NCBI GenBank assembly: GCA_001600455.1
Contig: BCKC01000001.1
Span: forward strand, 806,001-870,000
Direction of reading: 5' to 3'
Length of the DNA stretch: 64,000 nt
From: Endocalyx cinctus
Lineage: Eukaryota; Ascomycota; Sordariomycetes; Amphisphaeriales; Apiosporaceae
Under the pieces are notes generated by a model. It saw nothing but the letters and a program-made list of their open reading frames with translations. It did no database searches and was not told the DNA's origin. A program made the translations under genes and the position numbers. Every line of letters starts with the position of its first letter. The stretch's first letter is position 1. Positions 34,501 through 44,991 of the stretch are shown here, in pieces.

Positions 34501-34720
34501 AAGATTAGATGACGTTCCCTGGACAAGGAGTCCCGACGTTCAGGAGAAAGTAGAGAAATGGATCGAGATTGGAGGCAGGGCATCTCTAGAGGATGTTCCG
34601 GATATTTGCGATACGCAAAACTTTGATATGCTGAAACAGACGTCGCTTAAGGCTATGAAGGGCCTTAGAGTGTGGGGATTAGCTTCTAAATTTTATAAGA
34701 CGATTGATAACTTCTCTTAA
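31583..34720 (+). CDS. Transcription factor with two C2H2 fingers, a Zn2Cys6 domain and a fungal-TF middle region
   Basis: The first exon (31583-31627) starts MSDSLSVD. Exon 2 starts at 31695 after a GTATGT...CTAG intron. DNA-binding modules follow closely: C2H2 finger 1 with Cys30, Cys33, His46, His50; finger 2 with Cys78, Cys81, His94, His99; then a binuclear cluster with Cys114, 117, 124, 130, 133 and 140. The long middle part is Ser/Asp-rich and ends in the fungal-specific TF homology region (FVKIYFAEFHPVLPIIH, LLAAMACIGA, then YSLGSGNRRLYEIADASRG). The intron after FWI (about 33265-33342) is modelled with a weaker GTCCGT donor. The last intron ends at 34143 and the stop is at 34720. About 870-900 residues. 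It sits between the aldehyde dehydrogenase and the reductase genes and is the likely pathway-specific regulator of this group. Confidence 0.85.
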
Positions 34721-34923
34721 TGCGGATTAAATATTCCTGAAGAGTAATACTATCAAGTGAGTGCAGTAAAGCTTATCACTATCGGCCTTATACTTGGTTT
34801 TAATCAGATCTACCCTCAAAAAAAAAAAAAAAAAAACAGAATAAGCAGTATTCAAGAAGTGTTTTACACCAGATGTATTTAATATGGTTATTTCATTTCT
34901 CGTGTACATATAAATCATCTCTT

Positions 34924-35897
34924 TCAAATCGACCGTCCTCCATCCACACTCAAGTTAACTCCAGTGACGAAAGTCGCTTCGTCGCTAGCCAACCAAAGAG
35001 CCGCATTGGCGACATCAATAGTTTCGGTAAGACGACCGAGGGGGACGTTACTCAGGAACTTTTGTCGGTTCTCTGGCGTGTCGGGCACACCAGCAAAGCA
35101 TTCAAATCTAATAAAAAGATTACTCAGTGATATGATCTGAAGAGCTGCTTCGCTTAGCGAGATAAATAGTAATACTCACAGTCCTGTTCCGCATAGTAGG
35201 GGACAGATGCTGTTGACTCTGACATTTTGAGGACCGAATTCCAAGGCTAGACCTTGCGTCGCCTAGGAAAGAAAAGAAGATAGCCGGTTAACAAATATCT
35301 GAACAGAAGCGAGGGTTAATCTACTCACATTTGATACGGCGCCCTTGCTCGCGTTATACCACACCAACCCCTGTCTCGGCCTGTCCGCGCCGCAGCTACT
35401 TATGTTTATCACGCTTCCCCCTTTCTTGATCAAATGCGGGAAGCAAGAAGCGACGGAATGAAAGATGCCCATAACGTTAACGTCGAAGCATCTTGCGTAT
35501 TCGGACTCGGTCACCTCGAGCGTCGGCTTGTTCTTGTAACTGGTTCCGGCATTATTCACCAATATGTCGAGCCCGCCGAACTCGGCGATCGCTTTCGAGA
35601 CGGCTGCGTCCCAGTCCGCCCTCTTCGTCACGTTCATGGATTGGAGAATAACGGATCCGGGATACTTCTCGGCTATGTGCGCGGCGCCTGCGGTGTTCAG
35701 GTCGCCGATGAATAGCTTGGCGCCTTCGCGGGCGTAAACTTCGCAGATGGTAAGACCGAAGCCGGAACCACCGCCTGTGCCATCGTTAACTTATGCATGA
35801 AATGATGGGGATATATAATGGAAGTCTGGGAAGTGTAGAAGAGACTATTACCTGTTACGAGGGCGGCCTTGCCTGATAATCTACCTCCTGAAGCCAT
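34924..35897 (-). CDS. Classical short-chain dehydrogenase/reductase
   Basis: Four exons (35897-35852, 35774-35329, 35262-35180, 35107-34924) give 252 residues. Family motifs are complete: the cofactor TGGGSGFG (TGxxxGxG, split by intron 1), NNAGT, the catalytic Ser in INISSCG, the Tyr-x3-Lys in WYNASKGA, and a C-terminal TGVNLSVDGGRSI, which is typical of the 3-oxoacyl-ACP reductase/FabG-like subgroup. FIGDLN after the second strand has an Asp at the position that usually favours NAD over NADP. It converges on the regulator with about 200 bp between them, including an A17 tract near 34818. The gene is intact; the substrate is unknown. It probably belongs to the same group as the ACS transporter and aldehyde dehydrogenase. 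Confidence 0.9.
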
Positions 35898-36459
35898 TTT
35901 GAAGATGGGTGCCGTAGTTGAGATGTCTTTCTTCGTTTCACGGAATGATATGATCGTATAGCTCTATAAGATGAGCAGTATATGCCTTTGACTGAATGGA
36001 TTCCATTTTGCCATCCATAGTTTCATGCTCATATACCAATAGTCATGGTAGAGATGATGTGACGCGTGACATCGGAACAAGATGTGGTGGGGCACGTACA
36101 CTTGAATATAGTCCGGAGTACCCTTCATCCCCTCCCCCACACAGACGTACCCCGAAAGATCTGGCAACCCCACTATTCGGAATTTATCATGAAAATGCTT
36201 TGGCTTACTTTATGAAGCTTAACTTATTCATTGGGATTTACAAACCTAGAAATCTAGCAGGGGTTGAACCAAAGAATATTGATATAGGATTGTTAATTCA
36301 TCATCAGGATACCCACCACAGGCTCCAAAAGCGGCCAAAATCGATCAATATACCATTCCATATGCTATACACTATATGCAATTGAGACCAAATAATGAAA
36401 AAAAAAATGTATATATAATTCTATTCAGCATTTTACGCTATTAATTCTACAAAGCCTAG
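35898..36459. other. Intergenic, no gene recognised
   Basis: This is the promoter region of the short-chain dehydrogenase and the 3' flank of the Dabb gene. No coding signal was found. Confidence 0.5.
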
Positions 36460-36970
36460 CTACAAAACCATATCATACACCAAAGTATCAGTACACATGC
36501 TCTCTCTTAACTTATGAACCCTGATATTACATGGCACGTGTTAGCAATGAAATAAGACCAACTCATTATCTTTTGTTTATCGAAATGTCTGGAGTCCTCA
36601 CTTTTGATGAGCCGGATGCCCGGCGTACGCGAGCACGTCGGCCTCCGTTTCCATGACGGTCATCAGGCCGAGATCAAAACCTTGGGCTCGGCTTTTGGTG
36701 CTTTCTAGCGTCGGTCCCATCTCGAATGATTTCAATCCTACGAAGTAATTAGCAATGCTGTATAAGACTGACGCTGCCTATCGCGCTTACCAGGTATCAC
36801 GCCGACCATAGCTTGACCGAGGGCCTTAAGCTCCGCTATCTTTGACGCCTCAACGCCTGGTTTCAACTTGAAAAGTACTATGATGAAAGTTAGTTATTCA
36901 TTTATCTTTCGAGGTAGAAATGATGGATATCATGGTCATGATATGACATACCAATATGTCGAATGGGCAT
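36460..36970 (-). CDS. Dabb-domain (stress-responsive alpha/beta barrel) protein, 100 residues
   Basis: Four exons (36970-36952, 36877-36791, 36737-36602, 36520-36460) join to exactly 100 residues. The protein starts MPIRHIVLFKLKPG and continues with AELKALGQAM, VIPGLKSFEMGP, FDLGLMTVME, ADVLAYAGHPAHQ and VHKLRE, the full Dabb pattern of a ferredoxin-like dimeric barrel. Functions in the family range from plant stress proteins to the polyketide cyclase olivetolic acid cyclase and fungal cluster proteins. The His in GHPAHQ is the conserved family histidine. Without the final 61-nt exon the protein would stop at HQK, but the spliced end matches full-length homologues better. It shares orientation with the short-chain dehydrogenase, 560 bp away. 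Confidence 0.85.
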
Positions 36971-38045
36971 TTTCCTACGGCTTGGTGTCTTCCTCCGAGA
37001 TAGTGTAAGGTGATGTTATCAGGTTTTCTTGATTAATAGGAAGAGAATATGCACATTTTACAGATGAATATGGATGATGCTTTGCGATTAAATATATGCC
37101 CCTACTTTTAAGATTGTAACCACTCGATCATTACAGCGGGGTTTCGCTCTCTCGGTATATATTTGTACTAGAAGCGAGATTACGACATGTTCCAGTTATA
37201 TGCATCTCGACCCTCTCGGCTTACTGAATTGAGGTACCTAACTAGCTAGTTTTTTCAACCCCGCTGGTATTTCCGATTACCGGATAAGTAAGTTTTACAT
37301 CAGGGATTAGGTACTTAATAATATACCTGTCGTGGAAATAGGTAGGTAAAATTATGAATCAAAGCAAGTGAATTTGAATTGAAGAAGTATGAGCTCAGAC
37401 AGAAGCAATTACTTACGCCTTAGGGGCTGTTGCTTATGTAAGCTGTTGACAGTACAGAGTACTTGAGCCGTACTTCTTTGAACCAGATTCTAGCCTGAGT
37501 TTTAATCTAAGCTGTGTTCTTAAAGGTTAAGGTACTGTGGTATTAGTATAAACAACATCGACGGTTGGCGATCAAGAGAGATTTCAGATAACTCTTGGTA
37601 CCTAGGACTACGTACGAGCTTGAACTGACGGTTGCCGATGTAATAGGTAAGCATCTAAATATTATAAGAGACAGCCTTTCCCTAAACATCTCTCCATTCC
37701 TCACCCTTGATTATTTAATGGTTCATATGGCTTATCGAAAGTCTTGGTAAACCTTCACTCTCCTACTTAGTGGTGACTAGTGACCTTTCGGGACGTGGCT
37801 TGTTCCGGGTGTTGCTTGTGTCTGTCCTGTTACGTGGGTTATTCCAGCCGCATTGTCAACTTTCTAGCCTTTTTACTCTGTGATTAGGTAACGGAAGAGA
37901 TATATTAACGCAATATTGCTTTTCAACATCCAAGACCCATGCTGGTGGAATATTGGTAGTGTTGAGAAAAATATATCAAAGTAGTCATATCGCCTGAAGC
38001 GGAAGCTTAACGCCGCCAAGACACAGTTCTATTTTGAGCCGTAAA
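36971..38045. other. Intergenic, no gene recognised
   Basis: About 1 kb with no conserved frame. TAC/GTA-rich words such as GGTACCTA recur but form no clear repeat. Confidence 0.45.
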
Positions 38046-40230
38046 TAACTAAAACCTACGCGCTTAAAAGGATACTTCAGCTTATTGCAGGTGTTCTTTT
38101 CGCAGCCGATATTCTATGCCTGCTAATGATTATCATTATCACCCAAGGGCCTCAGGTCCAGCTTACCCATAATCCGTCGTCAATTGCGGGAATAACTGAA
38201 CTCGTCGCGGGGAACGGGGAGTTACGAAATAGATGGAGCGATATAGTTCGTCGGAATTGGGAGAAGAAGAAAGCATCCTCGGAAAACCACCCTTCCCCTC
38301 CAGCAGTATCGACTACTCACCAGCGGGATTCGGCAGATCTGGGACGTCTTGAGCGCTCCGACGAGGGTGATAATCATGATGCCAGCACGATATGCCTGAG
38401 TCCGGGGAATACGAAAAACAGCTATCCTACCATGCTTCATCCAGCTTCGCGCTTAGCTATCTGTTTGGTCCTGATTGGATTTCTGGTGGTTGAAGTGACC
38501 CTTCGAAGCTCTAATCTACATGACGGTCTAGGTAGTGCCGTAGGAGATGGGTACATTCATTACCTCTGGACCACGCTTCCCGCAGCAGCGATTGGGCTGA
38601 CAGCGTCATCTCTCTCGTCTCTCAACTCCGTAGCCCGCAGTTTAATGCCATATATCAACATGTGTCGTGGAGCAACGATAGAAAAAGCCATAGAACTCAA
38701 CTTGATAGACAGCTTACCCACGGCTATCCTGGCGCGTGAGATCCGAGTCCGAAAATTACCTGCTGCTTCGATCACGCTTGCCATGCTGCTCGCTTCTGTA
38801 CTCAGCATCTATGTGGCTTCTTTGTTTCAATCCACGGCTGTACCAGTGCAAGCAGAAATGCCCCTGGAGCTCACGGGTACATTTTTCCGCGCTGCGAACT
38901 CTTCCGACAGCGGTGACTTCGGGGTGGGCGATTCGACCTTTGGTGGCGAAGGTCGGTTTTATTCGTTGTTAGTGCTTTAGGTCAATCTTACCTACCCGCC
39001 TTTCACGTACGAGGAGATGGTTTTCCTAATTACAGAACTGGCAAAGTCTGTAACAACTCTGACCCGAAAGTTCCTCAGTCCAACCCATCGACCATAAGGT
39101 CAATTCTACCGGCCCTAACTAAGGCCTAGATTGTCATGCGAGTTTTACGATTCTGATGAATTAACCGTAACCCTAGTACTGAACTATACGGCGGTGAACC
39201 CGTACAACTCCGGTGACGTATCCAATCCTCTGTCTATCACTTTTCCTAGCAACGATAGTGCTGTAAATATTGCGTACGATTAAAATCGGCACCTTAGTTG
39301 GAAATTCCACCTCTGACAAAGGCACGTTTGCCACAGTAACTGAAGGTAGTTTTTCTTACCTTAGTGATTATATATTTACCTGGGGAATTTCTCGCTGTCC
39401 GAGAAACGTATCCCATCTTTCGCGGTGTATGCGGTGTAACGAGTCAATAGAAGCCGTCGATGATTTTGTCGCATTTACGAACACGGAGCTACTTATCGAC
39501 GAGACGAACCCACCGATAGTCATCGAATCATCGGCGAGATCGTCATCTATCCAGAGCAAGTTCGAAGGAATGATAGCGACGGGAGGGTATTTTTATCAGG
39601 ACTTTATCAACCTCCAAGACTATCCCCTTCTCGATAACTTTGCTTCCATTCTGACGACTTCACGGTACGCGGTCCCGGTCGAGTATTTCGCAGATCCTTC
39701 TAAAACTACGGAAGTGGCCGAGTCGATCCGGTTTCAGCACGGCGTCTTGCGGGTTCAAGATATCAGCGCGAATTACCGAGGCTCCGTGAACGAATTCGAT
39801 GGCCCACCGAGGCGTGTTCGGACTGCGAGAGACGGACTCGGTTGACCCCACGGCCGAGTTGGTGCGGAGCGACGGACGGCGACGGGTGGTGCAAGATGAG
39901 GTCTCGACGAGGATCTTGGAGGCGTTTATAGTGGCTATTTTGGTATTGAGCCTCGCTTCTTGGGCGATGGCACCTTATACAAAGATCCTTCCCAGAAGCG
40001 CGACCTCGATTGCGCTAGCGGTGGAATTGATCTCAAATGGAAACTTGCTCGACGACGAATCAGCTTTCATTCGAGGGTGTGACAAAACCCCATTACACTC
40101 AAAACCAAACGTTTACTGGATGGGGTGGGGGGATAAAGATGATCGATCAGATGGTACGATGGAACAGAGAAGTTTCGGAATATGGGTTCGGGCTATGAAG
40201 CCCAGGAAACAGGAAAGATTATGGAAATAG
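38046..40230 (+). pseudogene. DUF3433 multi-pass membrane protein relic
   Basis: The frames match the second half of fungal DUF3433 proteins (normally about 1000 or more residues). Blocks are LIAGVLFAADILCLL, NPSSIAGITELV, LHPASRLAICLVLIGFLVVE with IHYLWTTLPAAAIGL (the DUF3433 helix pair), NLIDSLPTAILAREIR and LFQSTAVPV. Then a stop-rich stretch at 38980-39270 still shows LSCEFYDSDELTVTL in one frame. It continues with KFEGMIATGGYFYQDF, RVQDISANYRG, and after a frame change near 39800 RILEAFIVAILVLSLASWAM and KILPRSATSIALAVELISNG. The N-terminal half is absent: a TAA stops the frame upstream of 38057. Several stops and at least one frameshift make it a pseudogene. Confidence 0.75.
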
Positions 40231-41092
40231 TTCGCTAATGAGTACCTGACTGTTGTCTTCGCGTAGCTTATCTAATCTTTAGTATGCGTAAATACAGGGG
40301 GTTATCACACCAAAGTTCCCTATAATTTAGCGCTGTTAGCTGGCATTTCTCCCCCTCCTCTCCCTAGGTAGTAGGTGAAATAAAATAGGAAGAAGAGTAT
40401 GTCACCATATATACTTTATATACTTACTTACTTTCCGTACAATCTCTTAAATCATGGTAAGAATATTGTGACGGAGAAGTGGGACTGAATTTCGGAGGTC
40501 GACCAATACTGTATATATGTATTACAACAGCTCTGAAAGCGGTATAAATAGTGCGCTGAGCTCCCGTATGAATCATCCAGATAAATAGATAGTTTCTCAA
40601 GCCCTAATTCAATGAAATATTTACATAGCACACTTTATATGACTACTAAGCTCCCGCACCCACTCCGTAAGCTCTAAGACTCTCATAAATACTTATCTTA
40701 ATCCTAAGTTTGTGGTCATATTACACGTAAAGCTAACTAAAACTGATTCATCTTGAGAAATTACAAGAATCGTGTAGTCGAAATAAGTAATATTCCATCC
40801 TTTATTTATCAATGATTTCCGTCTAATTCTACACGACATTTTTATTCTAGAAAATATTCTAGGTCAAATTTCTACGTGGGACGTTCGGATATTCCACAAA
40901 ATCATAGAATTTGATAGCCTGTAATTAATCAGTTATAAAAGCCTAAACTGCAACCAGCGATTCTTCCAATGCCAGATTCTACGATATTCATTGAGTCACT
41001 TATCGAGGTCGAACCAAACAAACAAAAACCACCTCATCAAACTTACCAGCATCGTTCATTGCAAAAGGACTTTCTTAAGTGAGCCATTGAGA
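40231..41092. other. Intergenic, AT-rich, nothing seen
   Basis: No gene is supported. The 3' part is the promoter of the phosphatase gene. Confidence 0.5.
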
Positions 41093-41623
41093 ATGTGTGC
41101 CGCGCAAATACTTCCCCATATCTACCTTGGAAGTCGGTCCAGTACAAGAAATGAACCACTCCTAAACCACGGGATTACGCATATCATCTCCGTCGGTGCG
41201 AGCCCGCGGAGAATATTGAGTGGCATACAGTATTACCAATTCCATATCAGAGACTCGTCCGAAGAGAACATCATGAACCTCGCGAATGAAGCGGCGGATA
41301 TTATCAAGGTTACGGAGGAATCATCCACGATTCCGGTCCGGATTTTGATCCACTGCTCGGCGGGAATTTCTCGGTCGGTCAGCGTCGTGGCTACTTATCT
41401 CATGCGCGAAAAGGGCATGACTCTTCGCGAGGCCTTATTAACGATCGCGCAAGCCAAGTCCGACATCAGACCTAACTCCGGTTTCTTCCGACAATTGAGA
41501 AGTTTGGAAGTAGAGATTCACGGAACAGAGACTTTGGCTATCCACCATTTACCTCGTGATATAGAGAGGAAGATGAAGGTACTAAGAGGTAGAGATATCA
41601 CGGAGGAAGATGAAGAAGGGTGA
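41093..41623 (+). CDS. Dual-specificity protein phosphatase
   Basis: A single exon encodes 176 residues of the DSP fold. It has ILPHIYLGSRSS at the start, a general-acid Asp54 in HIRDSSEEN, the signature loop HCSAGISRS with nucleophile Cys88 and Arg94, then VVATYLMREKGMTLREAL and the typical IRPNSGFFRQL helix. Such enzymes dephosphorylate phospho-Tyr and phospho-Ser/Thr in proteins. This small single-domain type has no targeting region, only a charged C-terminal tail (EEDEEG). The in-frame sequence upstream has only non-ATG starts, so ATG at 41093 is chosen. It looks intact. Confidence 0.88.
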   Translation: MCAAQILPHIYLGSRSSTRNEPLLNHGITHIISVGASPRRILSGIQYYQFHIRDSSEENIMNLANEAADIIKVTEESSTIPVRILIHCSAGISRSVSVVATYLMREKGMTLREALLTIAQAKSDIRPNSGFFRQLRSLEVEIHGTETLAIHHLPRDIERKMKVLRGRDITEEDEEG

Positions 41624-42975
41624 CGACATACCCAAGTAATCTTACCAAGGTAGTTTCTAGAATATAAAACAAATTGCTAATCATTCATTTTTAATGCAAT
41701 ATAAATGCGAGCTTTAGGATAGAAACGATGATTTAGAGGGTGAAATGGATTCTTTAAAATCTGTAAGAACGTTCTAACCTAAACTTCTAATAACCAGTCT
41801 GAAATTTTTGCTCTCCTACGCACTTCTTTCCATCTTAAAATGATCGGCAGGGATAGAGGAAGATTGAGATATTGAGATAAAAGAGGCAGTTACTATCATT
41901 CCAAATTCTACCAGTTAATTTGCTGGCATAAGTGGCGGGATGGCTCTTATGAGAAACTTCCGAGATTCGCACAAACATATTCATGGATGAGGCTGTTGCC
42001 TTAACACTGGTTTCAGTCAGAATTAATTATGTCATTTCTCGATGTTTATTATCCGACGTTCTATCCATTTTTCACTTTATCTTCCATCTAAAATTGATCT
42101 AGCCATCATATGATCTAGTACTTGCTCATTCATTAGAAGTTTGTCCTATCCACGAGCTCATGCCCAGTACTCCTTCGTCACGTTCGAGTAATAGACGACC
42201 CGTCATTTCTCTCAGGATAATTAGATCAATGTCATTAAATTAAAGGTTTTTTCCTTTGGCACAATCGTATATTCCAGAAGTTGATAGGCCATTTCCCCTC
42301 GGAAGATTCATTTTGGTTTTCTCGTCTGATGTCTCGCAATTTTACTATCACCCTACCCCGATAGTTTCTTTCAGCTTTAAGCGAAACTATCGCTCCCGTG
42401 CTCACACATGATTAAGTTCTTACAATATTTTTCTTATCATCTCATATCATTATACCTCGAACTTGACTATTTGAGGACGAGCTTTCAATATTTCAAAACC
42501 CCTTGCCTATTTATAAATACTGCTTATCCATTGCTACCTGCATCGAGGCTGTATCGACTAACGTTACCTGCAAAAGTTCACATCATCAATGAACAACATA
42601 AACATTTATTACAATATCGCACTCAGTGAACTGGAGTGCTACGAGAAAAGTCTCCTTGGTAATTGCGGAGTAAGTATTCCTTGTTACACTCTGCAATTGC
42701 TTGCTTTTTTTCCGCAACTACGTTTTCTCGGTATCCCAAGCCTAGAAGAGACGGTAAAATACAGTAAGACACAATCTGAATCATAATAAAAACGAATTTC
42801 TCGCATGGTATATGCAATTGTATGTGCTAACGAGTCAAGCTGTCGGCATGGAATCAGCTTCACTTTTGTGATACTTTCCTATTTCAAATCATGTAAGGTT
42901 AAGTGCTACTAAACATAGCTTCACAATTGAAAGCTCAATCTCACAAACTTAATTCCGCTTACAGTGTTTGTTAAA
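41624..42975. other. Intergenic, no gene accepted
   Basis: Short frames near 42408-42786 on the plus strand could be leader exons of the next gene, but no splice join was convincing. Confidence 0.4.
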
Positions 42976-43824
42976 ATGTCTGGGGACGTCACCTTTGATC
43001 CGCATTCGCCTTCTCAGTCGGGTAAGGTGCTAGAAAACCTGGACTCACTCGAAGACCAGGGCAAGCGAATGTGGATCCTCCCCCTTCCGACGAGTTCGAA
43101 GAGAGAATGGCTATATAAACCCCAAACGGAAGACTCCCTGGGCGTTGACTCTCCGAGATTGAAGGGGTGGTGCTCGCTACTACGGAACGTGATACTAGCC
43201 GATCATCAACACCGGGTAGAAACAGTCGAGATAGCTTCATTGGCTCTCGGTGTACTGATAAGGAACGGCAAACAAGACTCGTGGAAAGAAGCCGGCGCAG
43301 CAATGCGACCGCCGCAAACGATCCCCGACGTAGAAATCACAATTTTCAATTTTTGCCATAACATTCTGCTCGACAACTTCGACTACCAGCGGGCGTTCCT
43401 AAACGCCGATGTCGTGGACAGCCTACGAGAAGAGTTGCCGGGAACACTCTATTTGAAGAAACTTGCCTCGGCCCTTTCCCAAATCTTGAAAAAAGCACGA
43501 TACTGCGTCGAATATCTGAATTACCATAATGAGAACATCCGATGGGAGGTCCAGAAAAAATATAAGAGCCACAAGAACTTTTTAGAGAATTCCGACTCGG
43601 CTGACAACAATAGCTACTTGGGCTTAGCTGATGGAAAGCCATCTCCTCTTCGTTTCTCGACCACCGTTGATTCAGATACATACTTTGTGCAAGACCCTAC
43701 TGCCGATGAAAAACTTGATCTCAGCTTGGACAACTTAAGCGAGACTTTTACCCCTACCGCAGAAGACGCGTCTTGGACGGGCAAGTCGTTGACATACACG
43801 CAGCATAGAAGTATTAAGTGGTGA
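42976..43824 (+). CDS. Hypothetical protein, 282 residues
   Basis: I do not recognise this protein. The frame from ATG 42976 is open for 282 codons and has balanced protein-like composition. The N-terminus (MSGDVTFDPHSP) is hydrophilic. The middle is helical with SLLRNVILADHQHR, EIASLALGVLIRNG, VEITIFNFCHNILLDNF and KKLASALSQILKKARYCVEYLNYH, followed by an acidic Ser/Thr-rich tail (LDLSLDNLSETFTPTAED). There is no signal peptide or membrane helix. The sequence CTTACAG just upstream looks like an acceptor, so a short 5' exon may exist. The antisense frames here are shorter and less protein-like. Confidence 0.6.
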   Translation: MSGDVTFDPHSPSQSGKVLENLDSLEDQGKRMWILPLPTSSKREWLYKPQTEDSLGVDSPRLKGWCSLLRNVILADHQHRVETVEIASLALGVLIRNGKQDSWKEAGAAMRPPQTIPDVEITIFNFCHNILLDNFDYQRAFLNADVVDSLREELPGTLYLKKLASALSQILKKARYCVEYLNYHNENIRWEVQKKYKSHKNFLENSDSADNNSYLGLADGKPSPLRFSTTVDSDTYFVQDPTADEKLDLSLDNLSETFTPTAEDASWTGKSLTYTQHRSIKW

Positions 43825-44991
43825 TCAAATCTATCTGTCATATAGCTAAGAGAAAGAGATTGGAAACAAAGCAAGAAATGGAATTGGGACTGGGAAAATC
43901 ACCACCGAGGCTTTCGCGAAGGAAGTCGGGGAAGAATTTTATGTGTAGAAGGCGTATTCCATCCCCTTGCTTTTTTCTTTGACTAGATCTTCTCGGTCCT
44001 TGAACTGGGTGTAAGTGGTTTAAAGACACAAATTACACCTTTGAGCATTGCTTTCTTCCTATACCTAAAAGAATTTTCTAGAAGAATAACCCATAAGAAA
44101 CTAGTATTTTATTCAACATATTTCTCGCAATTTATCATAGAAACTTGTCTTGATTGAATTAGGTGAATGTTAACACCATAATGATGCCTAAAAGGGTAAC
44201 TGCTAAATATATCTTGACCGTTAATTGGTTGAACATGGATCCTACAGGCTTTAGGTTTGGTTGTTTAGAGCTATTTGGTGATCAGGGGGTGATATTTTAC
44301 TTGTTTCCCCAAATTGATAGTAACGGACGCAATTCGTTTTGGCATGGTGAATCTTTTGAAGATTTTTCAGCCACACCGCCACCCCCTATTTCCAATTTGA
44401 ATCAAGGGTAACATCGTAGAGACAAAGTCATCTGTCAATAACGAGGGGACGTAGACTATTTCTTGGATTTTCTATTTCATACTTTGAGATTGGTAAAGAA
44501 AAGTACAAATACGGAAAAACAAGTACTAATTAGGAACTAATTTAAATCCCGCCGACATACGTGGTATTGGGGGCGAAAAAAACAGAGCACCCTGTTCAGG
44601 GCGAAATCTATTGAAGTATTTTCCAAGGCACTGCAAATATCGTATACAGATTTTGGCAGGGCCCCTTCCCCCTGCTAGCGCAAATACCTGACCAAATGCT
44701 GTTATTTACCCATCAGCCCATCTAGCCATCATACTATGTATGCATCAATTTCACCCAGCGTGAGCACTAAACGTGGTATTTTACTAATAAAATTATCACA
44801 GATGAAGCTGAAAGAAGTATGGCGGCGGCGATCTAACGCATTAATCCTAGTCAGGTCAGCTTTACCCCGCCAGCTTGCTTCATCTTCATTTTCTTGCATT
44901 TATAAATTTTTACTACATATAGCTACCCGTAAGCATCCAACGGTAAGTAGAATTTCTTCAAAAAAAAAGTACTCGAATCTAGATTACCGAC
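43825..44991. other. Intergenic, no gene recognised
   Basis: No conserved frame was found. It holds the promoter of the HET-domain gene. Confidence 0.45.

Noticed and set aside
42408..42786. Small plus-strand frames upstream of the hypothetical protein
   Set aside because: They could be leader exons, but no donor/acceptor pair gives a convincing in-frame join.
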